Assembly (NCBI RefSeq): GCF_025141935.1
Contig: NZ_CP081120.1
Location: 2,108,001-2,172,000, forward strand
Source of the DNA: Sulfitobacter sp. S190
GTDB taxonomy: Bacteria > Pseudomonadota > Alphaproteobacteria > Rhodobacterales > Rhodobacteraceae
Direction of reading: 5' to 3'
Length of the DNA stretch: 64,000 nt
Every line of letters begins with the position of its first letter. Position 1 is the stretch's first letter. Position numbers and translations under genes: made by a program. Positions 8,701 to 16,580 of this stretch are shown in pieces. The notes beneath the pieces were generated by a model. That model saw only the letters and a list, made by a program, of their open reading frames with translations. It was not told where the DNA came from and did no database searches.

Positions 8701-10289
8701 TCGCCATAGCCGCCTGAAATGCTGTCGTCGCCTGCACCACCATCAAGACTGTCATCGCCGAAGTTGCCGACAATCGTGTCAGCACCCGTGCCACCTTCGA
8801 TCGTATCGGCAAGACCATCCGCGCCGTAATTGACGGTTTGATTGCCACCCTCGATCAGTTGCAGATAGAAACCGTTTTCATCGCGCAGCACCCAGTTGTC
8901 GTCTTCGAAAGTCGATTGGGTAACCGTCTGGCCCGCAGTGATGGTCTGGTAAAACTGAAGCGCGCCCGTATTGTCGATCCACCACAATTCGACCGGCCCA
9001 TCGGCGTCATTCGTGACGGTCAACGTGGTGGCAGCCCCCCCTTGCGAGGCGAAACTCGGCACATCGATCCAGACATTTTCGCCGCGCAACACGTCATCAC
9101 CCGCGCCGCCAGCAAGCAGGTCATCGCCCGATCCACCCGCGACGACATCCGCATCGTCGCCACCGTCGAGCGTATCGTCGCCGAGATTTGCGCTGAGCGT
9201 GTCGCGTCCCGATCCGCCAATCAGGCTGTCCGCGCCGCTGCCGGCGCGCAGAAAATCGTCGCCTGCGCCACCGTCAGCCGAAAACCCGGCGCTGTCGCTT
9301 TCGCCGTAAACGGTGTCGGCACCGCTTGTCAGATCGAAGGCTTCGATCTGCGAAAAGGCGATTGTATCGGTGCCATCGGTCAGGGTTCCCGCCTCGTCAG
9401 AGCTGTGACGCACCAAGACGGGCCCGGATATCGGGTTGGCGTTGATGCTGTCGGCGTCATCTCCGCCTTCGCCGCCCGAGATCGTGTCGTTACCGAACGC
9501 ATTCTCGATAAAGAACGTATCGCCATCGTCCCCGCCCGACACGACGTCATCTCCGGCACCACCAAAAAGAAAATCTGCCCCCTCGCCACCGCTGAGCGTA
9601 TCGTTCCCCGCATTTCCATACAGATTGTCGAAACCGGCACCGCCGTCGAGGCTGTCGTCACCTTCCTGCCCGTTTATCAGGTCGCCGCCGTCGCCGCCGC
9701 TCAGTGTGTCGTTGCCGCCTTCCCCGAACAACCGGTCGTTCCCATCGCCCCCCGCGACAAAATCATTGCCGCCACCGGCATGGATCGTATCATCGCTTTC
9801 GCCGCCCAGCAGGTTGTCGGCATTTCCCGTGCCCTTGATCGCGTTTGCGGCGCCCGAAGCGTAGGTCTGGCTGTCCAGATCGGTGTAGGACGGGGCATTC
9901 GAGTTTGTGACGTTTGACGGCGTGTACGTGTAGGTATTGCCCGGTTGCAGTTGCCCGTCCGCGACATATCCGACCGCCGTGCCCCCGATCTCGACCGCGT
10001 AGATGTTCACGGTTCCGCCGGTTTCATCGGTAATGCTGAACCGGCTTTCGAGATAGGACGGACCGCTGGCGAGCACATTGCCCGCACTGTCGCGCAAGGT
10101 TGTCGTCTGCTGGGAGGTATCGTCCGCGGTCTCGTTGGACACGGCATCGCCGGACCATGTTCCGTCATCATCGGTTATGGTGAAGGACAACGCCGTTGCC
10201 GCATTATAGCTCGGATCAACCCGCAGGCGGCTTTCGGTGAAATACTGGATGGTGCTCGGCGAAAGCCCGATGAAAGAATGCGTCGCCAT
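5775..10289 (-). CDS. Giant RTX calcium-binding protein with embedded VHL-like domain and C-terminal Hint domain
   Basis: This 1,504-residue acidic protein is predicted to be secreted. Residues 1-150 are a unique N-terminal part without a classical signal peptide. From about 150 to 400 and 480 to 1225 there are dense glycine/aspartate nonapeptide repeats of the GGxGxDxL type (for example GGDGNDRLFGEGGNDTLSGG), which bind calcium and usually mark type I secretion substrates. Residues about 404-480 interrupt the repeats with a beta-rich segment resembling the VHL beta domain. Three copies of a DEAGT...FSEIE module also lie among the repeats. From Cys1298 (VVCFASGTLILT) to about 1450 there is a Hint domain of the kind common in Rhodobacteraceae, with the conserved GDRVVTHTG, LLVSPQHCML and FYPGPYALGM segments. 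Hint domains can self-process; whether this one does is unknown. No type I secretion genes are adjacent. Confidence 0.92.
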   Translation of the reverse strand: MATHSFIGLSPSTIQYFTESRLRVDPSYNAATALSFTITDDDGTWSGDAVSNETADDTSQQTTTLRDSAGNVLASGPSYLESRFSITDETGGTVNIYAVEIGGTAVGYVADGQLQPGNTYTYTPSNVTNSNAPSYTDLDSQTYASGAANAIKGTGNADNLLGGESDDTIHAGGGNDFVAGGDGNDRLFGEGGNDTLSGGDGGDLINGQEGDDSLDGGAGFDNLYGNAGNDTLSGGEGADFLFGGAGDDVVSGGDDGDTFFIENAFGNDTISGGEGGDDADSINANPISGPVLVRHSSDEAGTLTDGTDTIAFSQIEAFDLTSGADTVYGESDSAGFSADGGAGDDFLRAGSGADSLIGGSGRDTLSANLGDDTLDGGDDADVVAGGSGDDLLAGGAGDDVLRGENVWIDVPSFASQGGAATTLTVTNDADGPVELWWIDNTGALQFYQTITAGQTVTQSTFEDDNWVLRDENGFYLQLIEGGNQTVNYGADGLADTIEGGTGADTIVGNFGDDSLDGGAGDDSISGGYGDDTLFGKDGADTLSGGAGNDFIDDELGPSQNGSGNDVFYGGAGSDTVWGGDDADTLFGDEGNDFVGGESGADAIYGGSGSDTLEGGGGADLIGGDGGTDRILGGDGNDTIDGGNNTDTVFGGAGDDVITDTGGAMSDDTIYGEDGNDWISGGVREDFLSGGSGDDTVDGGEGDDTIEGGIGNDSLIGGDGGDTIAGGDGNDWIDGGDGNDSLSTGLGEDTLFGGAGDDTLTNSDGDDSLVGGTGDDSIVATGGNDTLEGEAGNDTLIGGADDDRLVGGAGADSMDGGEDADVFVIEDSFGNDTILGGEGVTSSSDSDTIVGLTTSDIAVTFSGDEAGTFTDGTDTISFSEIENIFTGDGDDLIDAFNDGVGVGLFGFAGEDTIIGGGGADYIEGGDGADQIDGDQGDDTVFGGEGGDSLFGWTGNDSIEGGAGDDLIQGQFGDDTIDGGTGSDMIQISANADTDTIVGGDEGGETDTLDFVGSTAVNVLLTGDEAGTYASTSGTADGIFSEIEFIDGTSGQDTIDARADGSGLGIDAGNNDDTVMGGDGADLILGQGGNDSLTGGAGGDTIAGGDGDDYIEGGAGDDVLTTGEGQDTLLGGDGDDTLSNSAGDDSLVGGAGNDSITATLGDDTLEGGDGNDTLDGGADDDRLEGGAGDDLITGGTGDDTFVYAAGDGSDTITDFNTGNTGTLDDGDTTNNDFIDLSGFYDDIWELHADQADDGILNQSNDGVDGADYSDNDSFGAGSLTFQGARADNSSFTSENTGVVCFASGTLILTQGGEVPIERLCCGDRVVTHTGDLQRIQWIAHTELTLTAGQVDRRRTPVRIKPRAGNRALLVSPQHCMLVVGPSGLPVFVRARHLAEETTFASFAKGRHAVTYWHILLDRHAAIIAQGLPSESFYPGPYALGMLPRAERARLLSAASRRGGFDGTVFGPRAFPVLPRGAVRRRWKAGTMTFAAPPCPNLYVPAAASCA
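6690..8840 (-). repeat. Main RTX nonapeptide repeat block
   Basis: This is a long run of 27-base units encoding GGxGxDxLx calcium-binding repeats, read from the complementary strand. The DNA is strongly periodic (recurring gtcgtcgcc/gccgcc words) but diverged, so unit boundaries are not exact copies. A second smaller block lies at about 9,095-9,840. The two blocks are separated by the VHL-like segment. Confidence 0.9.
8850..9080 (-). other. VHL-beta-like domain inside the RTX protein
   Basis: Residues about 404-480 of the RTX/Hint protein lack the RTX pattern and read as a beta sandwich: LTVTNDADGPVELWWID, then GALQFYQTITAGQTVTQSTF, then DNWVLRDENG. The order (hydrophobic strand, small polar turn, [LV]xWID, tyrosine strand, GQ.....T[FY], W-V-x-x-D) matches what is known of VHL beta domains in animals and in bacterial secreted proteins. 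This is a recognition by eye and has not been checked with a profile. Confidence 0.7.
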
Positions 10290-10583
10290 AACCTAGCTCT
10301 CCGTGAACTCTGTTGTAAAAAATATTCCAAATATCATCGATCTATCCTGAAACCGATTGGCCCGTCGCGGCTGCGCGAAGGGGTCTGCTCAGGTACCCCG
10401 GCATCCCCTAACCAAGGTTGAAGCGTGCAGATTTTTATGCGTTCGATTTGAAACGATTTGCCAAGATTGACGCCGCGCGCAGGACGCGCCGGGGTCGTTC
10501 ACACCCGGCCATGCTGAAACCCCTTGCCTGCGCCAGTGGAAAGGATAGCCTGACTATCAACTGGATTTATTGCCGAGCGGGAC

Positions 10584-11483
10584 ATGATCAAAAGCCAGAT
10601 CACATTCAAACAGCTCGAGGCGTTTGCCTTTGTCGTTGATACCGGCACCTTTCGCGCGGCGGCAGCGGCCCTCGGGACGACCCAGCCGAATATTTCGGCA
10701 CGCATCACAGCACTCGAATCCGCGTTGCGTGTCACCCTGCTTATCCGCGATGCCGGTTCCGTCCGCCTGACGGCAGATGGTGAAAAACTGCTGCGCAAGA
10801 CCCGCGATGTCCTGTGGGCCGCCGAAGCACTTATCGAAGCGGCGGGCCGTCAGGAAATGATCGAGGAAACCCTGCGCCTTGGCGTCACAGAACTCGTCGC
10901 ATGCACGTGGCTGCAAACCTTTTTGCGGCTGATGAAAGACGCCTACCCCAAGCTGCGGATTCAACTGGAGGTCGATCTTTCAACCGCGATTGATGCCCGC
11001 CTTATGGAAGGCCAGCTCGATCTGGCGCTTCAAACCGGTCCATTTAAATCAAAGGCCTTTACCAGTGAGCCTCTGGGCGAGGAGCCCTATTGCTGGATCG
11101 CGCGGCCAGACCTGATGCAAAGCCTGGACGCACCGCTTCGTCTCTCTGACCTGTTCGGCATGACAATACTGACCCACGCAAAACATACGCAGGCCTGCGC
11201 GGCCCTTCATTCCACCGCGAAGGAACAAGGGCTGCGCCGTGAGCGGATTGTCCATTCCAGCGCCCTTTCTGCCTGTGTGCCCATGGTGCTGGAAGGTCTG
11301 GGCGCGGCGCTGTTGCCCAAGCGGCTCGTTGCGGGCGAAATCGCGTCGGGTGATCTGCAAGAGCTGACCTGCGACTGGCTGCCCGAACCCCTGTCATTCT
11401 ATGCGCGGTATGCACCGACGCGGGCCGCGCGTTACGTGGAAAAGGCCGCCCAAATTGCAAAAGTTGCGATGCAAACCCATTAG
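10584..11483 (+). CDS. LysR-family regulator of the hydantoinase operon
   Basis: The product has 299 residues, with an N-terminal LysR helix-turn-helix (FRAAAAALGTTQPNISARITALES, residues 22-45) followed by a substrate-binding domain (LRLGVTELVACTWL onward). It lies 96 bases upstream of hyuA on the same strand, so it is probably the local regulator, although LysR genes are more often divergent. The spacer contains AAATCGATTT (11513-11522), a possible binding palindrome. Confidence 0.9.
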   Translation: MIKSQITFKQLEAFAFVVDTGTFRAAAAALGTTQPNISARITALESALRVTLLIRDAGSVRLTADGEKLLRKTRDVLWAAEALIEAAGRQEMIEETLRLGVTELVACTWLQTFLRLMKDAYPKLRIQLEVDLSTAIDARLMEGQLDLALQTGPFKSKAFTSEPLGEEPYCWIARPDLMQSLDAPLRLSDLFGMTILTHAKHTQACAALHSTAKEQGLRRERIVHSSALSACVPMVLEGLGAALLPKRLVAGEIASGDLQELTCDWLPEPLSFYARYAPTRAARYVEKAAQIAKVAMQTH

Positions 11484-11512
11484 ATCAATAAAACTGATCG
11501 GGACGAGAAATT

Positions 11513-11522
11513 AAATCGATTT
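11513..11522. promoter_or_regulatory. Palindrome in the LysR-hyuA spacer
   Basis: AAATCGATTT is a perfect 10-base palindrome in the A/T-rich 96-base gap ahead of hyuA, within the longer near-symmetric TTAAATCGATTTGAT. It may be part of the LysR target site. Only position and symmetry support this. Confidence 0.35.
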
Positions 11523-11578
11523 GATTATCGCGGGCTTGTCTGGCTTTTTGCGGATGTACCTGTTTGTAGGAGCTTCAG

Positions 11579-13666
11579 ATGTCAGCACCCTCTGTCCGCC
11601 TTGGCGTCGACATCGGCGGCACGTTTACCGATGTTGTCCTCGAAATTGATGACAAATCCTTTTCTACAAAGGTTCTGACGACCTATGCCGCGCCGGAGAA
11701 TGCGATCATCGATGGCATGCACACCGTCTGTGCCCAAGCGGACATTGCGCCCTCCCGGATCGACCAGATTATCCACGGCACCACGCTTGCCACCAATGCC
11801 CTGATCGAACGGCGGGGGGCAAAGACGGCCCTCATCACGACCCGTGGTTTCCGCGATGTGATCGAAATGCGGACGGAATCGCGGTTCGAGCAATATGATC
11901 TGAACCTCAACCTGCCCGATCCGCTGCTGCCGCGACAGATGCGGTTTACCGTTGCAGGCCGTGTCGATGCGCACGGAGAGGTGCTTGTCGACATCGATCG
12001 CGCCGAAGTCGAGGCCGTGGTTGACCAGATCGGCAAGGCCGGTTTCGAAAGTGTCGCAGTCGGGCTGATCCATTCCTATCTCAACCCCACCCACGAAAGG
12101 TTGGTACGCGATGTGCTGGCCGAAAAGCTGCCCCACGTCGCGGTCTCGATTTCCTCCGAAGTCTCCCCCCAGATGCGCGAATACGAACGGTTCAACACGG
12201 TCGTCGCCAACGCCTATATCAAGCCGTTGATGGCCTCTTACCTTGGCCGCCTCGAAGACCGGCTGAAGGGCGAAGGCGTGTCGTGCCGCATCTTCCTGAT
12301 GCATTCGGGCGGGGGGATCATCTCGATCCAGAACGCCGCGGACTTTCCCGTCCGGCTGGTTGAATCAGGGCCCGCGGGCGGCGCGGTTTTCGCGGCCCAT
12401 ATTGCCGCGCGCTACGGGTTGGAAAAGGTGCTGTCCTTCGACATGGGCGGCACCACGGCGAAGATATGTCTCATCAAGAACCAGACCCCGAAGACGTCCC
12501 GCGTGTTCGAAGTGGCCCGGACCTACCGGTTCAAAAAGGGTTCGGGCATGCCGATCTCGATCCCCGTTATCGACATGGTCGAAATCGGGGCGGGAGGCGG
12601 ATCATTGGCGCATGTAGACGGTTTGCGCCAGATCCGCGTCGGGCCGGAAAGCGCCGGATCGGAGCCCGGCCCCGCATGCTACGGCAGAGAAGGAACGCGC
12701 CCCGCCGTCACCGATGCGGACCTCGTTCTGGGCAAGTTGGACCCGGAGAATTTTGCGGGCGGGTCCATCAAGCTGCACCCCGAGGCATCGAAATCCGCGC
12801 TGAACCACCACGTGGGCGAAACACTGGACATGGACGCGACCGAGGCGGCGTTCGGCGTGGCAGAAGTGGTCGATGAAAACATGGCCAACGCGGCCCGCGT
12901 GCATGCGGTCGAGAACGGCGAGGACCTGTCCGAATATACGATGATCGCGTTCGGTGGCGCCGCTCCTTTGCACGCCGGCCGTCTGGCCGAAAAGCTGGGC
13001 GTCGAACGCCTGCTTGTGCCCCCCGGGGCTGGCGTGGGATCGGCAATCGGGTTCCTGCGTGCGCCCTTCAGTTTCGAGGCCAACCGCTCCGTCTATATGA
13101 AGCTCAGTGATTTTGACCCCGAGCGGATCAAGACCCTGTTAGCCGAGCTTCAGGCCGAGGCCACCGGCTTTGTGCGGACCTGCGACGAAAAAAGCCCCAT
13201 TCTGTCGGAATTCAAGGTCTATATGCGCTACACCGGTCAGGGCTGGGAAATTCCGATCAGCCTGAGCGAAGCGCAGGCAATGGCCCCCGATGCCCGCGTT
13301 TTTGAAGCCCGTTTTATCGAGGATTACACCAAGCTGTTCAGCCGACCCGTTGCGGGTATGGATATCGAGATAACGGTTTGGTCGGTCAATGCCACGACGC
13401 CGCCCCAACCGGTGGCACGGACGCCCGAGCTGGGCGGCACAGATCGCGCCGCGCCGACCGGAACGCGCAGGGTGTTCGACGCGGCATCGGCCGGGTTTCT
13501 GGACGCGGACATCGTCAACCGCTTCGACATGCAGGCGGGCGTACACGCGGTCGGCCCCGCCGCGATTGTCGAGGATGAAACCACGATCATCGTGCCCGCC
13601 AGCCGGAACGCGATCAGGCAGCCGGACGGCTGTATCGACGTCATAACGAAGGGGTCGGCACAATGA
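11579..13666 (+). CDS. hyuA: Hydantoinase/oxoprolinase subunit A (HyuA family)
   Basis: This 695-residue protein has the ASKHA-type nucleotide-binding fold of the HyuA/5-oxoprolinase family. The N-terminal phosphate loop LGVDIGGTFTDVVL (residues 8-21), IHGTTLATNALIERRGA, the second loop SFDMGGTTAKICL and AGGGSLAHVD are all present. The family uses ATP to open cyclic amides such as hydantoins, N-methylhydantoin or 5-oxoproline together with subunit B. A ribosome site (AGGAGC) precedes the ATG. The stop overlaps the start of hyuB as ATGA. The downstream oxidase and aldolase suggest catabolism of a cyclic amide to an amino acid and then a keto acid. The exact substrate is not visible. Confidence 0.92.
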   Translation: MSAPSVRLGVDIGGTFTDVVLEIDDKSFSTKVLTTYAAPENAIIDGMHTVCAQADIAPSRIDQIIHGTTLATNALIERRGAKTALITTRGFRDVIEMRTESRFEQYDLNLNLPDPLLPRQMRFTVAGRVDAHGEVLVDIDRAEVEAVVDQIGKAGFESVAVGLIHSYLNPTHERLVRDVLAEKLPHVAVSISSEVSPQMREYERFNTVVANAYIKPLMASYLGRLEDRLKGEGVSCRIFLMHSGGGIISIQNAADFPVRLVESGPAGGAVFAAHIAARYGLEKVLSFDMGGTTAKICLIKNQTPKTSRVFEVARTYRFKKGSGMPISIPVIDMVEIGAGGGSLAHVDGLRQIRVGPESAGSEPGPACYGREGTRPAVTDADLVLGKLDPENFAGGSIKLHPEASKSALNHHVGETLDMDATEAAFGVAEVVDENMANAARVHAVENGEDLSEYTMIAFGGAAPLHAGRLAEKLGVERLLVPPGAGVGSAIGFLRAPFSFEANRSVYMKLSDFDPERIKTLLAELQAEATGFVRTCDEKSPILSEFKVYMRYTGQGWEIPISLSEAQAMAPDARVFEARFIEDYTKLFSRPVAGMDIEITVWSVNATTPPQPVARTPELGGTDRAAPTGTRRVFDAASAGFLDADIVNRFDMQAGVHAVGPAAIVEDETTIIVPASRNAIRQPDGCIDVITKGSAQ

Positions 13667-15372
13667 CACAAGAACACTCGAACGTGGCCTATCAGGTCAT
13701 GTGGAACCGCCTGATTTCCGTGGTCGAAGAGCAGGCGCAGGCACTTGTTCGAACGGCATTTTCCACTTCTGTAAGGGAAGCGGGTGATTTGTCCGCCGGG
13801 GTCTATGACGTTGCAGGCAACATGCTGGCGCAGGCGGTGACCGGCACCCCCGGGCACGTCAACGCCATGGCTGACGCGGTGGCCCATTTCATCCGCAGGA
13901 TCGGTCGCGACAATATTGCGGATGGCGATGTCTATATCACCAATGATCCGTGGGAAGGCACAGGCCACCTGCACGACATCACAATGGTCACGCCCTCATT
14001 TTACAAAGACACGCTGGTCGGCTTTTTTGCCTGCACCGCGCATATTGTCGACATCGGCGGGCGCGGGTTCGGGGCAGATGCGCACAGCGTTTACGAAGAG
14101 GGCCTATATCTTCCGATCATGAAATTCGCGGATCGCGGCAAGGTCGACGAGACCCTGACGCGGATCATCCGCGGCAACGTGCGCGAACCCAATCAACTGA
14201 TCGGTGACATCTACGCCTTGGCCACCTGCAACGAAATCGGCCACCGCCGCCTTGTCGATATGATGGACGAATTCGATCTGGATGATCTGGGTGGCATCGC
14301 CGCCTTCATCCTCGACAATTCGCGCCGCGCAACGCTCGAGCGGATCGCGGCGCTGCCGCAGCAATCCGCATCGGGCGAGATGACAGTGGACGGATTTGAC
14401 CGCCCCATTACGCTCAGGGTCAGGGTCAGCATTCAGGGAGACAGGATCGTGTCGGATTTTACCGGCTCCTCCGGTCTGGACAAGAAAGGCATCAATTGTC
14501 CGCTGGTCTATGCAAAGGCCTATGCCTGCTACGCGCTCAAGGTCGCCATCGCACCCGAGATACCCAACAACGCAGCATCGCTCGCCCCGTTCGAGATAGA
14601 AGCGCCCCCCAATACGATCGTCAACGCCCTGCACCCCGCGCCGGTGGCCCTGCGTCATATCGTGGGGCATTTCGTACCCGATGTGGTGTTCAACGCATTT
14701 GACAAGATCGTCCCCGGTCTGGTCCCCGCCGAAGGCGCGGGATGTTTGTGTAACTTTCAGGTGTCCTTGCGCCCACGCACCGATGCCCCTGCTCCGGCGA
14801 CCGCGCGGCGCTCCGAAGTTCTGACGTTCAATTCCGGCGGATCGGGGGCCCGGCCCCGGCACGACGGGCTTAATGCCACGGCCTTCCCGTCGGGCGTGAT
14901 GACCATGCCCATCGAGGCCACCGAGCACGCAGGCCCCGTCATCATCTGGCGCAAGGAGTTGCGCCCCGATTCAGGCGGCGTTGGCAGGACACGCGGCGGG
15001 CTTGGTCAATACATGGAAGTCGGAGCGCAAGAGGGCCACGAATTCGACATTCAGGCGATGTTTGACCGTGTCGATCATCCCGCACGCGGCCGGCGTGGCG
15101 GGGGCCCCGGCGCGCCCACGACGATCGTACAGGACGACGGCACGGCCATGAATGGCAAGGGCAAACAGTTCGTGGCCCACGGGCGCAGGGTCCTGATGGC
15201 CTTCCCGGGGGGGGCTGGATACGGCGATCCGTCCGAACGCGACGTGGAGCAAATAAAACGCGATCTGGCGCGGGGTTATATTTCGGCGCAGACCGCCGCT
15301 GCAGACTACAATCTTTCGGCCGAGGACATCGCAGATGTCGAAGCCGCAATCGCGCGAGGAGATCCCCTGTGA
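13663..15372 (+). CDS. hyuB: Hydantoinase/oxoprolinase subunit B (HyuB family)
   Basis: This 569-residue protein is the partner of HyuA. Family marks include REAGDLSAGVYDVAGNMLAQ near residue 40, the segment GDVYITNDPWEGTGHLHDIT near 88, and the C-terminal glycine-rich FPGGAGYGDP. The conserved acidic and histidine residues of the NDP..GTGHLxD motif are intact. It starts within the hyuA stop (ATGA) and its own stop overlaps the GTG start of the next gene, so stoichiometric translation is likely. Confidence 0.92.
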   Translation: MTQEHSNVAYQVMWNRLISVVEEQAQALVRTAFSTSVREAGDLSAGVYDVAGNMLAQAVTGTPGHVNAMADAVAHFIRRIGRDNIADGDVYITNDPWEGTGHLHDITMVTPSFYKDTLVGFFACTAHIVDIGGRGFGADAHSVYEEGLYLPIMKFADRGKVDETLTRIIRGNVREPNQLIGDIYALATCNEIGHRRLVDMMDEFDLDDLGGIAAFILDNSRRATLERIAALPQQSASGEMTVDGFDRPITLRVRVSIQGDRIVSDFTGSSGLDKKGINCPLVYAKAYACYALKVAIAPEIPNNAASLAPFEIEAPPNTIVNALHPAPVALRHIVGHFVPDVVFNAFDKIVPGLVPAEGAGCLCNFQVSLRPRTDAPAPATARRSEVLTFNSGGSGARPRHDGLNATAFPSGVMTMPIEATEHAGPVIIWRKELRPDSGGVGRTRGGLGQYMEVGAQEGHEFDIQAMFDRVDHPARGRRGGGPGAPTTIVQDDGTAMNGKGKQFVAHGRRVLMAFPGGAGYGDPSERDVEQIKRDLARGYISAQTAAADYNLSAEDIADVEAAIARGDPL

Positions 15373-16580
15373 AAACGCAATCACCCAAAAGCACATCCTA
15401 TGACGTCGTCATCATCGGCGGCGCGATGATGGGGGCCTCTGCCGCCTGGTTCTTGTCCGACGACGCGGATTTTGATGGCAGCGTTCTGGTCATCGACCGC
15501 GACCTTACTTACGAAAACACATCGACCATGCACACCAATTCGCGCATGCGTCAGCAATTCTCGGGCGAACTGAACGTGCGGATCAGCCAGTTTGCCGCGG
15601 ATTTCGTCAAGAACCTGCCCCGCTATATGGGCAACGACGACCGCGTACCGGACCTGTCCATCCGCCCGTTCGGGTACATGTATCTGGCCGATAGCGAAGG
15701 CTTTGCAGACTTTCTGCGCGAAAGCCAGCGGGTACAGGTGGCCGCAGGTGCAGAGACGCAGCTGATGACCCCCGACCAGATCAAAGCCGCCTATCCATAC
15801 TACAATGTGGACGACATCGTTCTGGGCTCGATCAACCTCGTGGACGAAGGGTTCTGGGATGCCACGGCCGTGTTTGACTGGTGGCGCAAATCGGCCCGCG
15901 AGCGCGGCGTGGAACACATCGAGAACGAAGTTGTCGCAGTCACCCGCAACGCCGCAGGCACCCGCGTTGAAAGCGTCACGCTGAAGTCGGGTGACGTCAT
16001 CGCTTGTGGTCAGGTGCTCAACGCCTCCGGTCCGCGGGCGGCAGCGACCGCGCGGATGGCAGGAATTGATATTCCGGTGGAGCCGCGCAAACGGTTCTCG
16101 TGGATTTTTTCCGCGGAGCGACCGCTGGACCGCGATCTGCCCCTGACAATCGATCCGTCCGGCGTTCACGTGCGCGAAAACGGCGGCGGGACGTACCAGT
16201 GCGGTGGCCACTCCGATATTGACCCTGCGGTAGACCCCGATGATTTTGGGATGGATCACGCCATCTGGCAAGATCACGTCTGGCCCGTCCTCGCGACGCG
16301 CATTCCGCAGTTCGAAGCGATCAAGGTGCAATCCGAATGGGCCGGGCACTATGCCTACAACACCTTCGATCACAACGCGATCCTTGGCCCGCATATGGAA
16401 GTCGAAAACTTCCTCTTTCTCAACGGGTTATCGGGCCACGGCCTGCAGCAATCCCCGGCCATGGGACGCGGCACCGCCGAGATCATGGTTCACGGGGAAT
16501 ACCGGACACTCAATATGACGCAGTTCCATTTCGACCGCATCCCGGCAGGGGGCAGGATCATCGAAAAGGCGATCATCTGA
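15369..16580 (+). CDS. FAD-dependent oxidoreductase of the D-amino-acid / sarcosine oxidase (DAO) family
   Basis: This 403-residue flavoprotein has an N-terminal dinucleotide-binding fold (YDVVIIGGAMMGASAAWFL, residues 11-29) and an acidic end to the second strand (VLVIDRD). A C-terminal GLSGHGLQQSPAMGRGTAE segment is typical of DAO enzymes closing over FAD. The GTG start overlaps the hyuB stop (GTGA). In this operon it probably oxidises an amino acid or N-methyl amino acid released by HyuAB. The glycine loop is slightly unusual (GGAMMG rather than GxGxxG), as seen in some DAO members. Confidence 0.88.
   Translation: MKTQSPKSTSYDVVIIGGAMMGASAAWFLSDDADFDGSVLVIDRDLTYENTSTMHTNSRMRQQFSGELNVRISQFAADFVKNLPRYMGNDDRVPDLSIRPFGYMYLADSEGFADFLRESQRVQVAAGAETQLMTPDQIKAAYPYYNVDDIVLGSINLVDEGFWDATAVFDWWRKSARERGVEHIENEVVAVTRNAAGTRVESVTLKSGDVIACGQVLNASGPRAAATARMAGIDIPVEPRKRFSWIFSAERPLDRDLPLTIDPSGVHVRENGGGTYQCGGHSDIDPAVDPDDFGMDHAIWQDHVWPVLATRIPQFEAIKVQSEWAGHYAYNTFDHNAILGPHMEVENFLFLNGLSGHGLQQSPAMGRGTAEIMVHGEYRTLNMTQFHFDRIPAGGRIIEKAII

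Noticed and set aside
6690..9840. Regularly spaced repeats that could suggest a CRISPR array
   Set aside because: The repeats have 27-base coding periodicity, are diverged and encode GGxGxDxL; there are no unique spacers or cas genes.
7199..9917. Long open frames on the plus strand through the RTX region, some Pro/Ser-rich
   Set aside because: They are the complementary reading of the GC-rich RTX repeats and show only the mirrored periodicity; no ribosome sites or known domains.
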